A stretch of DNA of 49,173 nt from Enterococcus sp. PF1-24 (lineage in GTDB: Bacteria; Bacillota; Bacilli; Lactobacillales; Enterococcaceae). The stretch is from contig NZ_JARXWL010000025.1 in assembly GCF_029893325.1 (NCBI RefSeq), positions 1 through 49,173 of the forward strand, read 5' to 3'. Each line of letters opens with the position of its first letter. The stretch's first letter is position 1. The translations under genes were made by a program, and so were the position numbers. A model generated the notes under the pieces. The model made no database searches and was not told where the DNA came from. It saw nothing but the letters and a program-made list of their open reading frames with translations. Shown here piece after piece: positions 45,025 to 49,173 of this stretch.

Positions 45025-46074
45025 ATGAAAAAAAATTCGAAATTCAATTTATTATTAAACGCCCTTGTAATTGCGGGTATCATCTTTTTGTTGATTTACT
45101 TTTTCGAAAATTCGTTACAAGATATTTTTAATGAAATCAAAGAGACACCGTTAAAAACCTTAATTATGATTACTGGTTTAGGATTGATGTATCAAGTCAT
45201 AGAAGGACAATCAATCTCGGTAATTGCAGCGCCATTTATGAAAGAAAATGAAAAATTTACTGCAAAAGATGGATTTTTCATGTCTTGTTCAATTGCTTTT
45301 TTCAGAGTTATTTCATTAGGAGCAGCCACTTTAGTAACAGAAATCAATTTCTATAAGAAAAAAGGCATGAAAATTTCTCAAGGAATTGGTGTTGCTAGCT
45401 TGCATATGGTTTTATACAAAATGGCAGTAGCAGCTTATGCATTTATTGGTTTATTAATTCAAGGCTCTTTTTTAGCGAACAATGCGCCAAAAATGATTCC
45501 TTTTATCATCATCGGTTTAATTATGACGGTTGGCGTGATTGCGATTTTGTTAGCCTTATCATCTAGTGTCAATTTACAAGTAGGCTTACTACTAATAGCC
45601 AATCGCTTGTTTAAAAATCAAAAATTGCGGGATTTAGTTGATAAAGGAAATTTACAAATTTATTCTTTACGGGAAACGGTGGCAACAGTTACCAGTGATA
45701 AAACGGTTTGGGTTCGTAGCTTTTTCTGGAATCTTTTGAAATTAGTTTTTTGGTACGTTGTGCCTTATGTGGTTTTAGTGCCCGATTATCCCCAGTTAGA
45801 CTTCTTGCAAATTTTTTCTTTTATTAGTTTTTCGGTTATCTTAGCAGGTGTCATTCCGGCACCAGCTGGTGTGGGCTCGTTAGAATTTGTTTATTTACTA
45901 CTATTTCAACCTTTGGTAGGAACGGTAGATGCGTTATCTTCAGTCTTGTTGTATCGCTTTGCTTCTTATGTGTTACCAGTCATTATCGGCTTTATTTATT
46001 TCTTGTTTGATCGACGAAATAAAATGAAAACCGATATTGAAGAAGTCCGTAAAGAACAAGCGGCAGAAGAATAA
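45025..46074 (+). CDS. MprF/YbhN-like flippase-domain membrane protein
   Basis: The 349-residue protein has about eight membrane segments and matches the integral membrane family of the MprF N-terminal domain and YbhN (UPF0104). Key late segments are FISFSVILAGVIPAPAGVGSLEFVYLLLF, with the family PxPGGxGxxE-like stretch, and a final YVLPVIIGFIYFLF. There is no aminoacyl-transfer domain, so it is not a full lysyl-PG synthase. The role is probably lipid handling in the membrane. The ATG lacks a Shine-Dalgarno sequence; the leader is structured. Confidence 0.8.
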   Translation: MKKNSKFNLLLNALVIAGIIFLLIYFFENSLQDIFNEIKETPLKTLIMITGLGLMYQVIEGQSISVIAAPFMKENEKFTAKDGFFMSCSIAFFRVISLGAATLVTEINFYKKKGMKISQGIGVASLHMVLYKMAVAAYAFIGLLIQGSFLANNAPKMIPFIIIGLIMTVGVIAILLALSSSVNLQVGLLLIANRLFKNQKLRDLVDKGNLQIYSLRETVATVTSDKTVWVRSFFWNLLKLVFWYVVPYVVLVPDYPQLDFLQIFSFISFSVILAGVIPAPAGVGSLEFVYLLLFQPLVGTVDALSSVLLYRFASYVLPVIIGFIYFLFDRRNKMKTDIEEVRKEQAAEE

Positions 46075-46082
46075 TTTTAATG

Positions 46083-46116
46083 ACCGTACTATCTTTTAAA
46101 GATGGTATGGTTTTTT
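46083..46116 (+). terminator. terminator after the flippase-like gene
   Basis: ACCGTACTATCTT pairs with AAGATGGTATGGT (two wobble pairs), followed by six T residues. Confidence 0.88.
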
Positions 46117-46123
46117 CGTTTTG

Positions 46124-46366
46124 CTAATCTAGCTGCGAGTCTTTGCACCGCTCGATAAAGTGAAGAAGAAATTCGTGGCAGAAAACGCCACTATAATTTA
46201 TTCTTGCACTTTACTCGGGTGCATAAAAAGTCTCTGCGCTTTTTGTATAATCTAGCTGCAGTGGCTAACTCGCTTCGATAAAATGAGAAATGAATTCGCG
46301 GTAGAAAACGCACTATAATTTATGGCTGCATTTTACTTGAGAGCTGAATAAGCCACTTTCGCTTTT
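46124..46366 (+). repeat. 243-bp composite intergenic element, copy B
   Basis: This copy has the same length and two-half order as 36091-36333. Its first hairpin (46156-46213) uses the arms TAAAGTG/CACTTTA and GTGGC/GCCAC. The second (46279-46335) uses TAAAATG/CATTTTA, a paired G-C to A-T change that keeps the stem. The second half has lost one base in its inner stem. It lies between a terminator and the clpB promoter, on the same strand as clpB, and is non-coding. Confidence 0.88.
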
Positions 46367-46412
46367 GGGATTTTAAGTTTTTATAAATTGCTGAAAATAG
46401 TAGGGGCTATTT

Positions 46413-46442
46413 TTTGACCTTTGTTGACCTAAATCGTATAAT
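46413..46442 (+). promoter_or_regulatory. clpB promoter with CtsR operator
   Basis: TTGACC (46414-46419) and TATAAT (46437-46442) are 17 bases apart. TTTGACCTTTGTTGACC (46413-46429), read on the other strand, is GGTCAAC-AAA-GGTCAAA, the tandem heptamer bound by the heat-shock repressor CtsR. It covers the -35 box, so CtsR would block clpB at normal temperature. Confidence 0.88.
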
Positions 46443-46468
46443 AGTTTTATAAAATGGAGGGATGCCAT

Positions 46469-49078
46469 ATGAATCCAGAGAAAATGACTAGTACTTTACA
46501 AGAAGCAATTGCTGAAGCACAGCAAATAGCAGTTACCCGTCAACAACAAGCGATTGATATTGCTCATTTGTGGAAAATTTTCTTACAACCTAATCATTTT
46601 GGCCGTAATTTCTATACCGATGCCGGTCTTGATGTGGAGGCTTTTGAAAGTGAAGTCGATCAAGTGATTGATAGCTTACCAACCGTAGCTGGTAGCAATG
46701 TGCAATATGGTCAATCAATGAGTCAGAATTTATATAGTTTATTAAACGAAGCCGATCAACTAAAAAACAGCTTTGATGATGAATATTTATCAACTGAAAT
46801 CGTCATTTTAGCTTTAATGAAATTAAAAAATTATGTTTTAACTAAATATTTAAGCAAACAAGGTGTGTCAGAAAAGAGTTTGCGTGCATTAATCGAAGAA
46901 ATGCGAGGAGGCGATAAAGTGACTTCCAAAAATCAAGAAGAACGCTACAAAGCCCTTGAAAAATACGGTGTTGACTTAGTGCAGCAAGTTAAAAGTGGTA
47001 AGCAAGATCCAATTATTGGTCGTGATGAAGAAATTCGTGATGTAATTCGGATTTTATCTCGAAAAACTAAAAATAATCCTGTTTTAATTGGTGAGCCTGG
47101 GGTTGGTAAAACAGCAATTGTTGAAGGGCTAGCCCAACGAATTGTCAGAAAAGATGTGCCAGAAAATTTAAAAGATAAAACGATTTTTTCATTAGATATG
47201 GGAGCTTTAATTGCTGGAGCAAAATTCCGTGGTGAATTTGAAGAACGCTTAAAATCGGTTTTACAAGAAGTTAAAAAAAGCGATGGCCGCATCATCTTAT
47301 TTATTGATGAAATCCATAATATTGTTGGCGCAGGTAAAACCGAAGGCAGTATGGATGCCGGGAATTTGTTAAAACCAATGTTGGCGCGGGGCGAATTACA
47401 TACCATTGGCGCAACAACTTTAGATGAATATCGTCAATATATGGAAAAAGATAAAGCGTTAGAGCGCCGTTTCCAAAAAGTTTTAGTTAAAGAACCGACT
47501 GTTGAAGATACCATTAGTATTTTGCGGGGGCTAAAAGAACGTTTTGAAATTCATCATAGCGTGAATATTCACGACAATGCTTTAGTGGCAGCCGCAACTT
47601 TATCAGATCGTTATATTACTGATCGCTTTTTACCAGATAAAGCGATTGATTTAGTGGATGAAGCTTGTGCTACGATTCGGGTGGAAATGAATTCTATGCC
47701 AACCGAGCTAGATCAAGTTACCCGTCGTTTAATGCAGTTGGAAATTGAAGAAGCTGCTTTGAAAAAAGAATCTGATGATGCTAGTAAAAAGCGCTTAGGC
47801 AATTTGCAAGCGGAATTAGCCGAGTTGCGTGAAGAAGCCAATGCGATGAAGTTACAGTGGGAAACGGAAAAAGAAGAAGTCAACCACTTATCTAACAAAC
47901 GAGCTGAAATCGAAAAAGCTAAGCATGAATTAGAAGAAGCTGAAAATAACTATGATTTAGAGCGAGCTGCTGTTTTACGCCATGGCACGATTCCTGAATT
48001 AGAAAAAGAATTAGCCACCCTTGAAGCGAAAAATCAAACAGACCATGAAAAAATGGTGCAAGAATCAGTTACCGAAAATGAAATTGCCCAAGTAGTAGGC
48101 CGGTTAACTGGGATTCCTGTGACGAAATTGGTCGAAGGCGAACGGGAAAAGTTAATGAAATTAAATGAAACCTTGCATCGACGGGTGATTGGGCAAGATG
48201 AAGCAGTTTCCGCTGTTAGCGATGCCGTTTTACGTTCACGAGCTGGCTTACAAGATCCAAATCGACCTTTAGGTTCTTTCTTATTCTTAGGTCCAACTGG
48301 GGTGGGTAAAACTGAGTTAGCGAAAGCTTTAGCAGAAAACTTATTTGACTCAGAAGACCACATGGTGCGGATTGATATGAGTGAATATATGGAAAAACAC
48401 AGCGTTTCACGGTTAGTCGGTGCGCCTCCAGGTTATGTTGGCTATGAAGAAGGCGGTCAATTAACAGAAGCGGTGCGGCGTAATCCTTATACGATTGTCT
48501 TGCTTGATGAGATTGAGAAGGCCCATACAGACGTTTTCAATATTCTGCTACAAGTATTAGATGATGGTCGTTTAACCGACTCTAAGGGGCGCGTAGTGGA
48601 CTTTAAGAACACTGTGATGATTATGACTAGTAATATTGGTTCCCAATTATTATTGGATGGAGTAAATGAAGATGGTACGATTTCAGAAGAAACACAAAAT
48701 CAAGTGCTTAATTTATTGCGGGGATATTTTAAACCAGAATTTTTAAATCGGATTGATGATACGATTTTATTTACACCATTAAGTTTAGAAAATGTTATGG
48801 GAATCGTTGAAAAAATTGTTGCTCAATTATCTAAACGTTTAGAGCATCAAGAAATTTATTTAGAAATTTCTGCCGAAGCGAAAACTTGGATTGCTGAAAA
48901 TGCTTATGAACCGGCTTTTGGGGCACGACCTTTGAAACGCTTTATCACTAAAGAAGTCGAAACGCCTTTAGCCAAAGAAATCATCGCTGGTCGGGTATTA
49001 CCAAAAACGAAAGTGACCATTAGTTTATTAGCCAATCAATTAGTTTTTGAAAATGAACCTTTAACAGAAGAAAATTAA
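46469..49078 (+). CDS. clpB: ATP-dependent disaggregase ClpB
   Basis: The 869-residue AAA+ chaperone works with DnaK to pull proteins out of aggregates. Order: double Clp_N repeat (about 1-145), first AAA+ with Walker [10 protein letters not shown] and Walker [10 protein letters not shown], a long coiled-coil M-domain (about 400-525, rich in Glu, Lys and Leu) which separates ClpB from ClpC and ClpE, second AAA+ with GPTGVGKTE and [10 protein letters not shown], and the small C-terminal domain ([10 protein letters not shown]). GGAGGG lies seven bases before ATG 46469. It is controlled by a CtsR-type operator. Confidence 0.96.
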   Translation: MNPEKMTSTLQEAIAEAQQIAVTRQQQAIDIAHLWKIFLQPNHFGRNFYTDAGLDVEAFESEVDQVIDSLPTVAGSNVQYGQSMSQNLYSLLNEADQLKNSFDDEYLSTEIVILALMKLKNYVLTKYLSKQGVSEKSLRALIEEMRGGDKVTSKNQEERYKALEKYGVDLVQQVKSGKQDPIIGRDEEIRDVIRILSRKTKNNPVLIGEPGVGKTAIVEGLAQRIVRKDVPENLKDKTIFSLDMGALIAGAKFRGEFEERLKSVLQEVKKSDGRIILFIDEIHNIVGAGKTEGSMDAGNLLKPMLARGELHTIGATTLDEYRQYMEKDKALERRFQKVLVKEPTVEDTISILRGLKERFEIHHSVNIHDNALVAAATLSDRYITDRFLPDKAIDLVDEACATIRVEMNSMPTELDQVTRRLMQLEIEEAALKKESDDASKKRLGNLQAELAELREEANAMKLQWETEKEEVNHLSNKRAEIEKAKHELEEAENNYDLERAAVLRHGTIPELEKELATLEAKNQTDHEKMVQESVTENEIAQVVGRLTGIPVTKLVEGEREKLMKLNETLHRRVIGQDEAVSAVSDAVLRSRAGLQDPNRPLGSFLFLGPTGVGKTELAKALAENLFDSEDHMVRIDMSEYMEKHSVSRLVGAPPGYVGYEEGGQLTEAVRRNPYTIVLLDEIEKAHTDVFNILLQVLDDGRLTDSKGRVVDFKNTVMIMTSNIGSQLLLDGVNEDGTISEETQNQVLNLLRGYFKPEFLNRIDDTILFTPLSLENVMGIVEKIVAQLSKRLEHQEIYLEISAEAKTWIAENAYEPAFGARPLKRFITKEVETPLAKEIIAGRVLPKTKVTISLLANQLVFENEPLTEEN

Positions 49079-49106
49079 GAAAAAGGGGCTGTGACAAAAG
49101 TCTCTA

Positions 49107-49156
49107 ACAAAAAACGCATGAAATAACGAAAAATCGTTCATTTCATGCGTTTTTTC
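49107..49156 (+). terminator. terminator after clpB
   Basis: AAAACGCATGAAAT (49111-49124) pairs perfectly with ATTTCATGCGTTTT (49140-49153), with an inner AACG/CGTT stem and a T run. It is preceded by GGGGCTGTGACAAAAG. Confidence 0.92.
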
Positions 49157-49173
49157 TAGTAAAATAAAAAAGA

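Overview
The window looks like chromosomal DNA from a low-G+C Gram-positive bacterium of the Lactobacillales, most likely Enterococcus or a close relative. Reasons are AT-rich codon use, AGGAGG-type ribosome binding sites, consensus TTGACA/TATAAT promoters, a 741-residue PurL that needs PurS and PurQ, a CtsR-type operator in front of clpB, and many secreted cell-wall hydrolases. The genus is an inference; there is no rRNA to anchor it.

1-11.6 kb is a mixed region. It holds a small lipoprotein, the RNA polymerase recycling factor HelD, a YdcF-like membrane protein, a GNAT acetyltransferase, a secreted GH25 lysozyme with three C-terminal YRxYNPN repeats, two divergent DUF939-type membrane proteins, a Gfo/Idh/MocA oxidoreductase, a cell-wall group (VanY-like carboxypeptidase and GH73 glucosaminidase) and a TIM-barrel-like protein. 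11.7-26.0 kb is the purine block. It has xpt, then purE-purK-purB from one promoter, a divergent unknown gene, then purC-S-Q-L-F-M-N-H-D from a second promoter. Together the pur genes cover all steps from PRPP to IMP. Both promoters carry a nearly identical PurBox-like site at about -76.

26.1-33.4 kb is a complete type II-A CRISPR-Cas locus: cas9 (+), tracrRNA (-, between cas9 and cas1), cas1, cas2, csn2, a leader ending ATTTGAG, and a 7-repeat array. The Cas9 is unusually long (1483 aa), with the extra length mainly in the recognition lobe. The PAM-reading Arg-x-Arg pair is kept. A small nucleoside-deoxyribosyltransferase-like gene follows the array.

33.9-49.2 kb holds asnB, an aldo/keto reductase, a stand-alone GyrB/ParE-like ATPase-transducer protein whose ATP-site motifs are lost, a secreted GH73 glucosaminidase, a PadR/HAAS-membrane protein pair, trmK, a Nif3-family gene, pepT, a DUF1294 protein, an MprF/YbhN-like membrane protein and clpB under a CtsR-type operator.

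The most unusual non-coding feature is a 243-bp intergenic element present twice (36091-36333 and 46124-46366). Each copy is made of two diverged halves, and each half folds into a long hairpin whose stems show compensatory base changes. It is non-coding and I do not recognise it as a named family.
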